From Shewanella aestuarii (GTDB taxonomy: Bacteria; Pseudomonadota; Gammaproteobacteria; Enterobacterales; Shewanellaceae), in contig NZ_CP050313.1 of assembly GCF_011765625.1 (NCBI RefSeq), forward strand, positions 2,166,501 to 2,230,500: DNA of 64,000 nt, given 5' to 3'. A model generated the notes under the pieces. It was not told where the DNA came from. It saw only the letters and a program-made list of their open reading frames with translations, and ran no database searches. Positions 10,427-19,798 of this stretch are shown one piece after another; the first letter of the stretch is position 1; every line of letters starts with the position of its first letter. Both the position numbers and the translations under genes were made by a program.

Positions 10427-11455
10427 TTAGTGTTTATTGTTTGCCAACGTCCAAATGTTTTTACATATTTCGATAGCAGCTAAACATCGCGTATCTTGCT
10501 GCAAGGAGAGTATCATCTGTGATTGATTGCCACGCAACATCATAGCATTGGCACTTGGTGACACCTCTGGCCAGCTAAAATGATCTAATAGTGTTTTTAC
10601 GCCAACAGGATCATTGCATACTAATATCATATTACACCCCGCAGTTAATGCCGCTTTGGCACGTCCTAGGTAATCGCCAGCAAAACTTGCGCCTTTCATA
10701 CCCAAATCGTCTGAAAAAATCACGCCATTAAACTTTAATTGCTTCCGTAACACAGTTTGTAACCAGTACGGTGAAAAACCTGCAGGATTGGGGTCAACTT
10801 GACTATAAACAACATGAGCTGGCATCACACCATGCAGTTGACCATTGGCAATTAAGTTAACAAAAGGCTGCATATCAAACTGTTCAATTTGCTGTTTTGT
10901 TCGCTCATCCACGGGCATTGCAATATGTGAATCAGCGGCGACGCTGCCATGTCCTGGGAAATGTTTGCCCACCGCAGCCATGCCAGCTTGTTGCATTCCA
11001 ATAATAAACGCCGACGCTAACGCGGTAACCTCATCTGGATTAGGACTAAAACTGCGCTTGCCGATCACATCACTAACGCCGTTGACATCTAAAACTGGCG
11101 CAAAGCTTAAATCGATATCACAAGCTAATAATTCTATTGCCATTAGAAAACCGCATTCTGTAGCCCATTGCTTTGCTAATGTCATATCACCTTTTGCAGC
11201 AGGAAAAATATCCCCCATTGCGGGAATATGAGTAAACCCCTGCTTAAATCGTTGAACACGGCCACCTTCATGATCAACCGCAATCAATAATTCAGGGCGT
11301 ATTGCTCGAACCTGCTTAACCAACTCTATTAATTGGTTTTTATTGTCAAAATTACGACTAAAAAGAATGATCCCGCCAACTTGGGGATGTTGCAATTGCA
11401 GCGCTTCTTGTTCAGTAACCGTAAGACCACATAGGTCCATCATTAAATAGCTCAA
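10427..11455 (-). CDS. nagZ: Beta-N-acetylhexosaminidase NagZ
   Basis: A 342-residue cytoplasmic GH3 enzyme that removes GlcNAc from 1,6-anhydromuropeptides in cell-wall recycling. The start SYLMMDLCGLTVTEQE is typical. IAVDHEGGRVQRF carries substrate-binding residues, VGKHFPGHGSVAADSH contains the KH(F/I)PGHG motif with the catalytic His/Asp pair, and FSDDLGMKG contains the nucleophilic Asp. Length matches the family. It is a single gene on the minus strand, divergent from sdaA. Confidence 0.95.
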   Translation of the reverse strand: MSYLMMDLCGLTVTEQEALQLQHPQVGGIILFSRNFDNKNQLIELVKQVRAIRPELLIAVDHEGGRVQRFKQGFTHIPAMGDIFPAAKGDMTLAKQWATECGFLMAIELLACDIDLSFAPVLDVNGVSDVIGKRSFSPNPDEVTALASAFIIGMQQAGMAAVGKHFPGHGSVAADSHIAMPVDERTKQQIEQFDMQPFVNLIANGQLHGVMPAHVVYSQVDPNPAGFSPYWLQTVLRKQLKFNGVIFSDDLGMKGASFAGDYLGRAKAALTAGCNMILVCNDPVGVKTLLDHFSWPEVSPSANAMMLRGNQSQMILSLQQDTRCLAAIEICKNIWTLANNKH

Positions 11456-11559
11456 ACATACCCCTTAAAATATTAACCTTAACTTAATCACAGATAAGCT
11501 TGGCTAATCTGAAAAAATCGCATAAAAAAATCTAATGAACGACCACCGAAAAAATGTGG

Positions 11560-11584
11560 GATACTCACATTACAAATGAGTATC
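11560..11584. promoter_or_regulatory. Inverted repeat upstream of sdaA
   Basis: GATACTCA (11560-11567) and TGAGTATC (11577-11584) are perfect 8-bp inverted arms with a 9-base spacer, centred about 88 bases before the sdaA start. There is no T-run, so an operator or mRNA hairpin is more likely than a terminator. The cognate regulator is unknown. Confidence 0.45.
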
Positions 11585-11659
11585 TGGCTCACGATTATCT
11601 ATAGTCATTATACTCTCTAATAATTACAACAATAAACGACCATATAAAGGTTAAATATC

Positions 11660-13036
11660 ATGATTAGCGTATTTGACATGTTTAAAATCGGCATTGGCCC
11701 ATCCAGTTCGCATACTGTTGGCCCAATGAAAGCCGGTAAAATTTTTATGCAAAACCTGGCAGATAATAACTTAGTTGATGCCACCGATGAGTTACAAGCT
11801 GAGTTATTTGGCTCACTCGGTCAAACAGGTAAAGGCCATGGAACCGGTAAAGCGGTAATTCTTGGCTTAATGGGGGAAGCACCTGAAACCGTCAATACCG
11901 ATAATATTGACACCATTTTGCAAACCGTTTCCAATGAACAAACGCTAAAAATTGCCAATGGTAGATTAGTCAAATTTACTCGTGAATCGGGTATTACCTA
12001 TCACAGACGTAAAACACTGCCTGCTCATGCCAATGCCATGACCCTATACGCTTTAAACAAGGGCGAAGTAATTTACCAGCGTACCTATTATTCCGTTGGC
12101 GGCGGCTTTATTTTGGATGAGGATGAAATCACCCAACGTAATGCCTCACCAGCGACGCCCATCAAAGAAGCGCCTTTTGATTTCAATAGTGCCAGTCAAC
12201 TGCTACAACAATGCTGCGACAATGGTTTAAGTATTTCATCCTTGATGATGGCAAACGAATTAAGTATCGCCACTGAAGATGAAGTTAAACAAGGTTTATG
12301 GCATATCTGGCAAACCATGAAAACTTGTGTTGAACGAGGTTATCAAAAAGAAGGTATTTTACCCGGCGGCCTTAAATTAAGACGACGTGCACCAGCCTTA
12401 TATCGTCGCCTAAAAGCAGAAGGTCGTAATAATATCGATCCATTAACCGCAATGGACTGGGTAGATTTATTTGCCTTGTCTGTTAATGAACAAAATGCTG
12501 CGGGAGATAGAGTCGTTACCGCCCCTACAAATGGTGCAGCAGGAATTATCCCAGCGGTATTATGTTACTACGACATGTTTGTTCAGGAAGTTGATATTGA
12601 TGTATGTTCTCGCTACTTATTAACTGCTGCCGCAATCGGCATTCTTTATAAGAAAAATGCCTCAATTTCAGGTGCGGAAGTAGGTTGTCAAGGTGAAGTG
12701 GGCGTTGCTTGCTCAATGGCAGCCGCTGCATTAACCGAAATTATGGGCGGCACAGTTGAGCATGTTGAAAATGCCGCTGAAATTGGCATGGAGCATAACT
12801 TAGGGTTAACCTGCGATCCAGTTGGTGGATTAGTGCAAGTGCCTTGCATTGAACGCAATGCCATGGGCGCTGTTAAAGCAATTAACGCTTCTAGAATGGC
12901 GCTACGAGGCGACGGCAATCATAAAGTATCATTAGATAAAGTGATTAAAACCATGATGGACACAGGCAGAGATATGCGCAGTAAGTACAAAGAAACAGCC
13001 AAAGGTGGCCTAGCCGTGAACATTGTTGAATGTTAA
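11660..13036 (+). CDS. sdaA: L-serine ammonia-lyase (4Fe-4S)
   Basis: A 458-residue single-chain L-serine dehydratase converting serine to pyruvate and ammonia. The N-terminal beta domain begins MISVFDMFKIGIGPSSSHTV with the SSSHT substrate motif. The C-terminal alpha domain has the cluster cysteines expected for the family: GCQGEVGVACSMAA, TCDPVGGLVQVPC. Length and architecture match E. coli SdaA/SdaB. It is monocistronic: its own upstream region (11456-11659) and a terminator right after. Confidence 0.96.
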   Translation: MISVFDMFKIGIGPSSSHTVGPMKAGKIFMQNLADNNLVDATDELQAELFGSLGQTGKGHGTGKAVILGLMGEAPETVNTDNIDTILQTVSNEQTLKIANGRLVKFTRESGITYHRRKTLPAHANAMTLYALNKGEVIYQRTYYSVGGGFILDEDEITQRNASPATPIKEAPFDFNSASQLLQQCCDNGLSISSLMMANELSIATEDEVKQGLWHIWQTMKTCVERGYQKEGILPGGLKLRRRAPALYRRLKAEGRNNIDPLTAMDWVDLFALSVNEQNAAGDRVVTAPTNGAAGIIPAVLCYYDMFVQEVDIDVCSRYLLTAAAIGILYKKNASISGAEVGCQGEVGVACSMAAAALTEIMGGTVEHVENAAEIGMEHNLGLTCDPVGGLVQVPCIERNAMGAVKAINASRMALRGDGNHKVSLDKVIKTMMDTGRDMRSKYKETAKGGLAVNIVEC

Positions 13037-13067
13037 CTTTTAGCTAACACTTAACGTCCGAAATGAA

Positions 13068-13102
13068 AAAATGCCTGTTAGTGATCCTAACAGGCATTTT
13101 GC
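13068..13102 (+). terminator. Terminator after sdaA
   Basis: AAATGCCTGTTA (13069-13080) pairs with TAACAGGCATTT (13088-13099), with loop GTGATCC and T residues after the stem. The frame of the next gene remains open through this hairpin, but translation of that gene starts further on. Confidence 0.88.
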
Positions 13103-13173
13103 TATTTATTGATTGTGTTATGTCTAGATTTAGCTTTATATGTAGTCAGTTTGTATTAAAGGATAAATACTCA

Positions 13174-13920
13174 ATGAAAAATATTATTTGCGATATTGAC
13201 GGTGTATTAATGCACGACAATAAATTAATTCCGGGTAGCGATAAATTTATTCACCGGGTGTTAGAACAAGGCAACCCGCTGGTTATTTTGACTAATTACC
13301 CTGTACAAACCGGAAAAGACTTACAAAATCGCTTAGGTGCTGCAGGTATTAATGTACCTGAAAGCTGTTTTTATACTTCGGCTATGGCAACCGCAGATTT
13401 TCTAAAACATCAAAAAGGGAACAAAGCCTATGTCGTAGGTGAAGGCGCCCTCACCCATGAGCTCTATAATGCTGGTTTTACCATTACCGATATTAATCCT
13501 GATTTTGTTATCGTTGGCGAAACCCGATCATATCACTGGGATATGATCCATAAAGCTGCTCGCTTTGTTGCAGGTGGAGCTCGCTTTATTGCGACCAATC
13601 CAGACACTCATGGCCCTAACTTTACCCCCGCTTGCGGTGCATTATGTGCTTCAATTGAACGCATTACTGGCAAAATGCCATTTTACGTTGGTAAACCTTC
13701 ATCATGGATTATCCGTTCGGCGTTGAACCATATGCAAGCTCACTCAGAAAACACTGTCATCATTGGCGACAACATGAAAACTGATATATTGGCTGGTTTT
13801 CAAGCTGGACTCGAAACCATTTTAGTCACCAGCGGGGTAAGCCAACTAAGTGACATCGAAAAAGAGCCATTCAGGCCTAACCATGTATTCTCTTGTGCAG
13901 GTGACATAGATGTTGTGTAG
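13174..13920 (+). CDS. nagD: HAD-IIA phosphatase NagD
   Basis: A 248-residue HAD-superfamily phosphatase acting on small phosphorylated metabolites (E. coli NagD prefers UMP/GMP). Motif I is CDIDGVLMHD, motif II TNYP, motif III includes YVGKPSS (Lys), and motif IV is IIGDNMKTDI. The open frame extends up to 13063, but that part runs through the sdaA terminator. The start here is the ATG at 13174, preceded by AAAGGAT, which gives the family length of about 250 residues. Despite the name it is not beside nag genes here. Confidence 0.9.
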   Translation: MKNIICDIDGVLMHDNKLIPGSDKFIHRVLEQGNPLVILTNYPVQTGKDLQNRLGAAGINVPESCFYTSAMATADFLKHQKGNKAYVVGEGALTHELYNAGFTITDINPDFVIVGETRSYHWDMIHKAARFVAGGARFIATNPDTHGPNFTPACGALCASIERITGKMPFYVGKPSSWIIRSALNHMQAHSENTVIIGDNMKTDILAGFQAGLETILVTSGVSQLSDIEKEPFRPNHVFSCAGDIDVV

Positions 13921-13965
13921 TGACTTAACTTAAAGTCAATTTACATTAGGTAACATATTTTTGAA

Positions 13966-13992
13966 GCCAGCACCTTGTTTTAAGGTGCTGGC
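13966..13992. repeat. Hairpin between nagD and the M28 peptidase gene
   Basis: GCCAGCACCTT (13966-13976) and AAGGTGCTGGC (13982-13992) form a perfect 11-bp stem with loop GTTTT. No T-run follows on either strand, so it is not a standard terminator. It lies 44 bases before the M28 start, in the leader or the nagD 3' end. Confidence 0.6.
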
Positions 13993-14035
13993 ATACTTCA
14001 TTATGCAACCGACTACAATAAGAATAGGAAACCCA

Positions 14036-15691
14036 ATGAAACACTTGTTTCCCCTTTGCGCCATGGCTTTACTCATTAGCGCCTGTAACAATGATACGTC
14101 CAAGCCTAACACCTCTGAAGAAAAAATAGTTGCAACAGCTATTCAATTTGATGAACAGTTGTTCCGTCGAGATATTCAAGTATTAGCCTCAGACGAGTTT
14201 GAAGGCCGCGCACCAACGACAAAAGGTGAAAAACTCACCCTAAATTATTTAAGCGAACAATTTAGCAAAATGGGCTTGGTCGGTGCCAATAACGGTAGTT
14301 TTTTACAAGCCGTTCCTATGGTGACCTATACCGCCAGCGAGCAACAAACCATCACCTTAGCAGATCTACCACTACAGTACCGTAAAGATATCGTGCTAAG
14401 TAGCCGTCACCCCAATCAACAAATTAATATTGAGAATGCGCCTTTAGTCTTTGTTGGTTACGGAATTAATGCACCAGAATATCAATGGAATGACTATAAA
14501 CAGCTAGATATGAAAGGCAAAATTGCCCTAATCATGGTTAACGATCCTGGCTTTGCCAATCCTGATGGTGATTTGTTTAATGGCTTAGCCATGACCTATT
14601 ATGGACGCTGGACATACAAATTTGAAGAGGCCAGCCGACAAGGAGCATTAGGAGCAATCATTATTCATGATACCAAGCCAGCGGCATATCCATGGTCTGT
14701 AGTTGAAAATAGCTGGACTGGCCCTCAACAAGACTTGGCCCTCAACACTGATGAAGTGTTAAACAGAGTTCAAGTTGAAGGCTGGATTTCATTGGATTCT
14801 GCCAGTAATGTATTTGCGAAAGCTGGATTTTCACTAGAGACCTTAATGGCAAGAGCTGCCAGTAGTTCAATGAATGTTGATCTACAACAGACAGCTTCTA
14901 TCTCATTTACTAACAGCACCCAATATAGCGATAGTTATAATGTTGTCGCCACATTGCCTGGCACTAGCCAAGCAGATGAACATATTCTATTTACTGCCCA
15001 CTGGGACCATATTGGCAAAGATGAAACAAAAGACGGTGATCAAATTTACAACGGAGCATTAGATAATGCCTCAGGCACCGCTGGTATCATGGAAATTGCC
15101 AGACAATTTGTAAAGCAAGCCAAGCAGGACAAGCCATTGCAGCGATCCGTTACCTTTTTGGCGACAACCGGTGAAGAACAAGGGTTATTAGGTTCACGTT
15201 TTTATGCGGCCAATCCAATATTTCCATTAAATAAGACGGTTGCTGTACTAAATTTAGATAGCACTAATATATATGGAAAAACCAAAGACTATACCATAGT
15301 GGGTAAAGGCCAATCTGAGCTTGAAAATTACTTGGCTGAGGCTGCTGCAAAGCAAAATCGTCAAGTGACTGCAGAACGTAATCCAGCATCTGGAGGCTTT
15401 TTTCGCTCAGACCATTTTAGCTTTGCAAAATACGGTGTTCCTGCTGTCTTTGCCGGTGGCGGAAATGAGCCATTAGATGAAGCAACCGCTGCATATAAAA
15501 TACAAATGCAGCAAACCATGAAGGGCTGTTACCATAACGTATGCGACCATTATCATGAAAACTGGGACTTATCAGGCGCACTACAAGATTTACAAGTGTA
15601 TTTTGATGTTGCCCATACGCTTGGTAATAATCAAGATTGGCCTGGATATTTTAAAGGTTCTGAGTTTAATCATTTACGTCCTGCCAAATAA
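14036..15691 (+). CDS. M28 family metallopeptidase lipoprotein
   Basis: A 551-residue probable zinc aminopeptidase anchored as a lipoprotein. The start is the ATG at 14036 (AGGA seven bases upstream), which gives MKHLFPLCAMALLISACNND with a lipobox ending ISAC; the longer frame from 13961 would bury the signal peptide. A PA-like insert (about residues 130-250, PLVFVGYGINAPEYQWNDY) precedes the peptidase domain. That domain has zinc and catalytic residues in AHWDHIG, GALDNASGTAG, TTGEEQGLLGS, LNLDSTN and RSDHFSFAKYGVPAVFAGG. It ends with a UUCG-loop terminator. Natural substrates are unknown. Confidence 0.9.
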   Translation: MKHLFPLCAMALLISACNNDTSKPNTSEEKIVATAIQFDEQLFRRDIQVLASDEFEGRAPTTKGEKLTLNYLSEQFSKMGLVGANNGSFLQAVPMVTYTASEQQTITLADLPLQYRKDIVLSSRHPNQQINIENAPLVFVGYGINAPEYQWNDYKQLDMKGKIALIMVNDPGFANPDGDLFNGLAMTYYGRWTYKFEEASRQGALGAIIIHDTKPAAYPWSVVENSWTGPQQDLALNTDEVLNRVQVEGWISLDSASNVFAKAGFSLETLMARAASSSMNVDLQQTASISFTNSTQYSDSYNVVATLPGTSQADEHILFTAHWDHIGKDETKDGDQIYNGALDNASGTAGIMEIARQFVKQAKQDKPLQRSVTFLATTGEEQGLLGSRFYAANPIFPLNKTVAVLNLDSTNIYGKTKDYTIVGKGQSELENYLAEAAAKQNRQVTAERNPASGGFFRSDHFSFAKYGVPAVFAGGGNEPLDEATAAYKIQMQQTMKGCYHNVCDHYHENWDLSGALQDLQVYFDVAHTLGNNQDWPGYFKGSEFNHLRPAK

Positions 15692-15710
15692 CTTGTAGCT
15701 TAATTAATCA

Positions 15711-15737
15711 AAACGCATCTTCGGATGCGTTTTTTTG
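15711..15737 (+). terminator. UUCG-tetraloop terminator after the M28 gene
   Basis: AAACGCATC (15711-15719), loop TTCG, GATGCGTTT (15724-15732), then T to 15736. Confidence 0.95.
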
Positions 15738-16022
15738 TTGGTTTTTTATGCAATTAACCTATGTACTTCCAATAAGTTATATTCTGCTAAATCTTTAACA
15801 AATCTTCAAAAACATTGCCTATACTCGATAAAAAACAAACAATCCTCAATAAAATGCACAATAATATAAATAAAGCTCAATTAGCAAAGTGTTATTCAAA
15901 ACAATAATCACAAAATTGACCATATTAATGAGTTTTTATCAAAAATATGTCTTGGAAATTAAATAAAATACTGGCAAAGTAAAACACAGATAAAGATTAA
16001 ACAATGTAGTTGGAGTGGTGTT
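15738..16022. other. AT-rich leader region of asnB
   Basis: About 285 bases with no open frame worth reporting. The AT-rich tract presumably holds the asnB promoter. I cannot name a specific operator in it. A GGAG at about 16013-16016 serves as the asnB ribosome-binding site. Confidence 0.5.
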
Positions 16023-17687
16023 ATGTGTTCAATATTTTCAATTTTAGATATCAAATCTGATGCAAGTGAATTACGCCAAGTGGCGTTAGAAATGTCTAAG
16101 CTATTGCGTCACCGTGGCCCTGACTGGTCAGGTATTTATGCGGACGAACATGCAATTTTGGCTCATGAACGTTTAGCGATTGTTGATGTTGATCATGGAG
16201 CACAGCCACTTATTAGCCAAGATGGCAATATTGTTTTAGCCGTTAACGGTGAAATTTATAACCACAAACAACTCAAAGCTGAGCTCGGTGACAAATATAG
16301 CTACCAAACCAATTCTGATTGTGAAGTTATCCTGTCACTTTACCAAGAATATGGTTGCGAATTTTTAGATAAACTCAACGGTATTTTTGCATTTGTGTTA
16401 TACGACAAAGCGCAAAACACATACCTAGTGGGTCGTGATCATATGGGCATTATTCCACTTTACAGTGGTCATGATGCGGCTGGTAACTTTTATATAGCAT
16501 CAGAAATGAAAGCATTAATGCCAGTTTGTAAAACCGTTGCCGAATTCTTACCTGGCCAATATTTATCGTCAGCAAAAGGAGAACCTACTAAGTATTATAT
16601 TCGTGATTGGATGGAATACGATGCTGTTAAAGATAACCCTGCTAGCGTAGAAGAATTACGCGATGCACTAGAGGCTGCGGTTAAACGTCAGTTAATGTCT
16701 GATGTACCTTATGGCGTATTATTGTCAGGCGGTTTAGATTCATCAGTGGTATCGGCCATTACCCAAACTTACGCAAAACACCGTATTGAAAATGATGGCG
16801 AAACAGGTGCTTGGTGGCCGCAGCTTCATTCATTTGCCGTGGGCTTAGCAGAATCGCCTGATTTAGTTGCGGCTCAAAAAGTAGCAGATGCTATCGGTAC
16901 AATCCATCATCCGATTATTTACACTTTCCAAGAAGGTTTAGATGCTATTAAAGAAGTGATTTATCACTTAGAAACCTACGATGTCACCACCATTCGCGCT
17001 GCAACACCTATGTATTTAATGGCACGAAAAATCAAAGCTATGGGCATCAAAATGGTGTTATCAGGCGAAGGCGCAGATGAATTATTTGGTGGTTACTTAT
17101 ACTTCCATAAGGCGCCAAACGCACAAGCTTTCCATGAAGAATTAGTGCGTAAATTAGATAAATTACATTTATTTGATTGTCTACGAGCGAACAAAGCCAT
17201 GGCGGCTTGGGGTTTAGAAGCGCGAGTGCCCTTCTTAGACAAAGAGTTTATGGATGTGGCTATGCGGATAAACCCAGAAGCCAAAATGTCTAAAGATGGC
17301 CGCATTGAAAAACATATTTTACGTCAGGCATTTGAACATAAACTACCTAAAGAAGTTACATGGCGTCAAAAGGAGCAATTTAGTGATGGTGTGGGTTACT
17401 CATGGATTGACGGTTTAAAAGACCATGCTGCCAGTCATGTTGATGATGTGCAATTAGCCAATGCTAAATTCCGTTTCCCATATAACACACCAGAAACCAA
17501 AGAAGCTTATTTCTATCGTTGTTTCTTTGAAGAGTTTTTCCCACTGGCAAGTGCTGCTGAAACAGTTCCTGGTGGGAAGTCGGTGGCATGTTCAACACCA
17601 GAAGCATTAGCTTGGGACGAAAGTTTACAAGGCATTATTGACCCATCAGGTCGTGCAGTAAGAAACGTTCACACCAGCAGTTATTAA
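16023..17687 (+). CDS. asnB: Asparagine synthase B (glutamine-hydrolysing)
   Basis: A 554-residue enzyme making asparagine from aspartate, glutamine and ATP. The N-terminal class-II amidotransferase domain has the catalytic Cys2 directly after Met (MCSIFSILD) and LLRHRGPDWSG, with NGEIYNH. The C-terminal synthase domain has the ATP-pyrophosphatase loop LLSGGLDSSVVSA and VLSGEGADELFGGY. Length equals E. coli AsnB. It stands alone between two terminators. Confidence 0.97.
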   Translation: MCSIFSILDIKSDASELRQVALEMSKLLRHRGPDWSGIYADEHAILAHERLAIVDVDHGAQPLISQDGNIVLAVNGEIYNHKQLKAELGDKYSYQTNSDCEVILSLYQEYGCEFLDKLNGIFAFVLYDKAQNTYLVGRDHMGIIPLYSGHDAAGNFYIASEMKALMPVCKTVAEFLPGQYLSSAKGEPTKYYIRDWMEYDAVKDNPASVEELRDALEAAVKRQLMSDVPYGVLLSGGLDSSVVSAITQTYAKHRIENDGETGAWWPQLHSFAVGLAESPDLVAAQKVADAIGTIHHPIIYTFQEGLDAIKEVIYHLETYDVTTIRAATPMYLMARKIKAMGIKMVLSGEGADELFGGYLYFHKAPNAQAFHEELVRKLDKLHLFDCLRANKAMAAWGLEARVPFLDKEFMDVAMRINPEAKMSKDGRIEKHILRQAFEHKLPKEVTWRQKEQFSDGVGYSWIDGLKDHAASHVDDVQLANAKFRFPYNTPETKEAYFYRCFFEEFFPLASAAETVPGGKSVACSTPEALAWDESLQGIIDPSGRAVRNVHTSSY

Positions 17688-17753
17688 TCTACGACATTGT
17701 TCGGCAGATTACTCTCAGCTAAATACTGCTCAAGGTACTCAATAGCATTCAAC

Positions 17754-17790
17754 AAAATCCCTTCATCACTGAGTGATGAAGGGATTTTTG
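17754..17790 (+). terminator. Terminator after asnB
   Basis: A very long perfect stem: 5' arm 17754-17769 (AAAATCCCTTCATCAC), loop TGA, 3' arm 17773-17788, ending in T. Confidence 0.95.
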
Positions 17791-17961
17791 TAAAGACTTC
17801 ATTAACAATTTATTTTTGATAATAAATCAAATACTCGCCTGTTTATTTGCTCACCTGACAAGTCTATCATTATCGCAATCATGAGTACTTTGAAAGCCTA
17901 TTAACCTATTAAGTTAAATAGAGAGCAATTTACTCACTCATCAATATTTAAACACCATATT

Positions 17962-17977
17962 TTGATAATGTTATCAA
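17962..17977. promoter_or_regulatory. 16-bp palindrome before the nitroreductase gene
   Basis: TTGATAATGTTATCAA is a perfect palindrome apart from the central TG, 22 bases before the start codon and 12 before the GGAG. It resembles an FNR box but has six central bases instead of four, so another dimeric regulator, perhaps a repressor overlapping the promoter or start of transcription, is more likely. Confidence 0.45.
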
Positions 17978-17998
17978 GGTTAAGTTTTGGAGCATATT

Positions 17999-18655
17999 AT
18001 GACCCACCCTATTATCAGTGACTTACAAACTCGTTATACCACTAAACGTTATGATGCGACAAAGCGCGTACCTCAAGAGCAATTAGATGTTATCTTCCAA
18101 GCAATGCGTTTGTCCGCCTCCTCGATAAACTCACAACCATGGAAGTTTATTGTTATAGAAAGTGATGCCGCTAAACAGCGCATGTATGACACCTTTGCTA
18201 ACAAATTCCAGTTCAACCAACCCCATATTAAAGCAAGCTCACATGTCATTTTGTTTGCCTATAACCCGAAATATACCCGGGAAGACTATGCTAAAGTCGT
18301 CGACCAAGCCATTGCAGATAAGCGCACTAAAGCGGAAGAACGTGAACAAGCATTTGGTAGCTTTTCTTTTGCTGAGTTAAATACAGATGAAAATGGTGAT
18401 ACCAGTGCATGGACCAAGGCGCAAACTTATTTAGCGTTAGGCAACACCTTGCATGTGTTAGCACGCTTAGGAATTGACTCAACAACAATGGAAGGTGTTG
18501 ATAGAGAATTAATAGGTGAAATATTTGCCAAAGAATTAGATGGTTATCAATGTGATGTTGCATTAGCCATAGGTTACCATCATCCAGATGAAGATTATAA
18601 CGCTGCATTACCTAAGTCACGCTTACCGTTAGAGCAAGTTTTGACTGTGCTATAA
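17999..18655 (+). CDS. nfsB: NfsB-type oxygen-insensitive NAD(P)H nitroreductase
   Basis: A 218-residue FMN-dependent flavoprotein of the NfsB/dihydropteridine-reductase group. TRYTTKRYDATKRVP and SASSINSQPWKFIVI hold the N-terminal FMN-binding residues; GHH-type C-terminal motif AIGYHHPDEDYNAALPKSR matches E. coli NfsB closely. The start is the ATG at 17999 with GGAG at 17989-17992; an upstream TTG at 17987 overlaps that ribosome-binding site and is unlikely. The true substrate (quinones, nitro compounds or pteridines) cannot be read from sequence. Confidence 0.85.
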   Translation: MTHPIISDLQTRYTTKRYDATKRVPQEQLDVIFQAMRLSASSINSQPWKFIVIESDAAKQRMYDTFANKFQFNQPHIKASSHVILFAYNPKYTREDYAKVVDQAIADKRTKAEEREQAFGSFSFAELNTDENGDTSAWTKAQTYLALGNTLHVLARLGIDSTTMEGVDRELIGEIFAKELDGYQCDVALAIGYHHPDEDYNAALPKSRLPLEQVLTVL

Positions 18656-18686
18656 AAAGCAATAATGACAACCTGAATACCTAAAT

Positions 18687-18715
18687 AAAAGATCGCTATT
18701 GCAGCGATCTTTTAT
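18687..18715 (+). terminator. Terminator after nfsB
   Basis: AAAAGATCGCT (18687-18697), loop ATTGC, AGCGATCTTTT (18703-18713). Confidence 0.9.
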
Positions 18716-18884
18716 TGTTGCTGCCCGAGGGATATAAAACCAAACAAAAAGTGCGAGCGGTATCAAAATAGATATAAATAAGCTGCTGTTTTAAAATATT
18801 TTTTTAATCATTACTTTTGAAACCTAACATCCTTAATGCTAACATCATTATTCTTTTGCAATGCTTGCAGATATGAGGTTACCC

Positions 18885-19784
18885 ATGAACAGAGCCAAAT
18901 CAACCCTAGAGCAATGGCGCATTTTACAAGCCGTTGTTGACTACGGCGGTTATGCTCAGGCTGCAGAAAAGCTTAATAAAAGTCAGTCTTCATTGAATCA
19001 TGCGGTTGCCAAATTACAGCATCAGCTTGGCATCCAAGTATTAGAAGTGAAAGGCCGCAAAGCCTTTTTAACCGAACAAGGCGAGGTATTATTGCGCCGT
19101 TCGCGTCATTTAACCCAATCTGTAGACGAGCTTGAGCAATTAGCCACTAACTTAGGCCAAGGCTGGGAGCCCAGTATTACTATTGCCAAAGAAATTGTTT
19201 ACCCAACAGACAAGCTTGTTGATGCATTACAGTCTTTCATTCAGCGAGGTCGAGGAACGCGAGTCACTATCATTGATTCTGTTATTTCTGGCACTCATGA
19301 TTTAATCAATCAAAAGATGGTTAATATCGCTATTTGTGCCATGCCTCCAAAAGGCTATTTAGCTCAGCCATTATGTGAATGCGACTTTGATTTAGTGTGT
19401 CACCCTAACCACCCTTTAGCGCAATTTGATTTAATCGAAGATGACAAACAACTTGCACAACATCTACAAATTGTCATAAGGGATACAGGATCTAATGCCA
19501 TCAATGATACAGGTTGGTTAAAAGCCGAGCAGCGCATAACCGTCTCTAACTTTCATGAAGCCAAAGTAATTTTAAGCCGCGAAATGGGCTTTTGTTGGAT
19601 CCCCAGCTTTTTGGTAAAAGCGGAATTAGAGCGAGGTCAATTACACAGGCTCAATTTACATGGAAATTTACAACGTAGAATCACATTAAATTTGGTGATT
19701 CCAAATCGTGATAACCAAGGTCCTGCGAGTAAATTATTAGAAAGCTTAATCCTTGAACAACACGACATTCATCCGAGTCGCTAG
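18885..19784 (+). CDS. LysR family transcriptional regulator
   Basis: A 299-residue LTTR. The helix-turn-helix lies at about residues 8-65 (TLEQWRILQAVVDYGGYAQA, AEKLNKSQSSLNHAVAKLQ), followed by a linker helix and a periplasmic-binding-like effector domain from about 90. The start chosen is the ATG at 18885, which has GAGG six bases upstream; ATGs at 18861 and 18873 lack a good site. The effector and targets are unknown. The nearest gene, nfsB, lies upstream on the same strand across a terminator, so a link is only possible. Confidence 0.88.
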   Translation: MNRAKSTLEQWRILQAVVDYGGYAQAAEKLNKSQSSLNHAVAKLQHQLGIQVLEVKGRKAFLTEQGEVLLRRSRHLTQSVDELEQLATNLGQGWEPSITIAKEIVYPTDKLVDALQSFIQRGRGTRVTIIDSVISGTHDLINQKMVNIAICAMPPKGYLAQPLCECDFDLVCHPNHPLAQFDLIEDDKQLAQHLQIVIRDTGSNAINDTGWLKAEQRITVSNFHEAKVILSREMGFCWIPSFLVKAELERGQLHRLNLHGNLQRRITLNLVIPNRDNQGPASKLLESLILEQHDIHPSR

Positions 19785-19798
19785 AAAAAATTATATCT

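Noticed and set aside
10845..11231. Plus-strand open frame of 128 codons
   Set aside because: It is wholly inside nagZ on the opposite strand; a Cys/Ser-rich translation typical of an antisense shadow.
13063..13173. Extended N-terminus for NagD
   Set aside because: It would translate through the sdaA terminator hairpin and adds residues not found in the family; the ATG at 13174 has a good ribosome-binding site.
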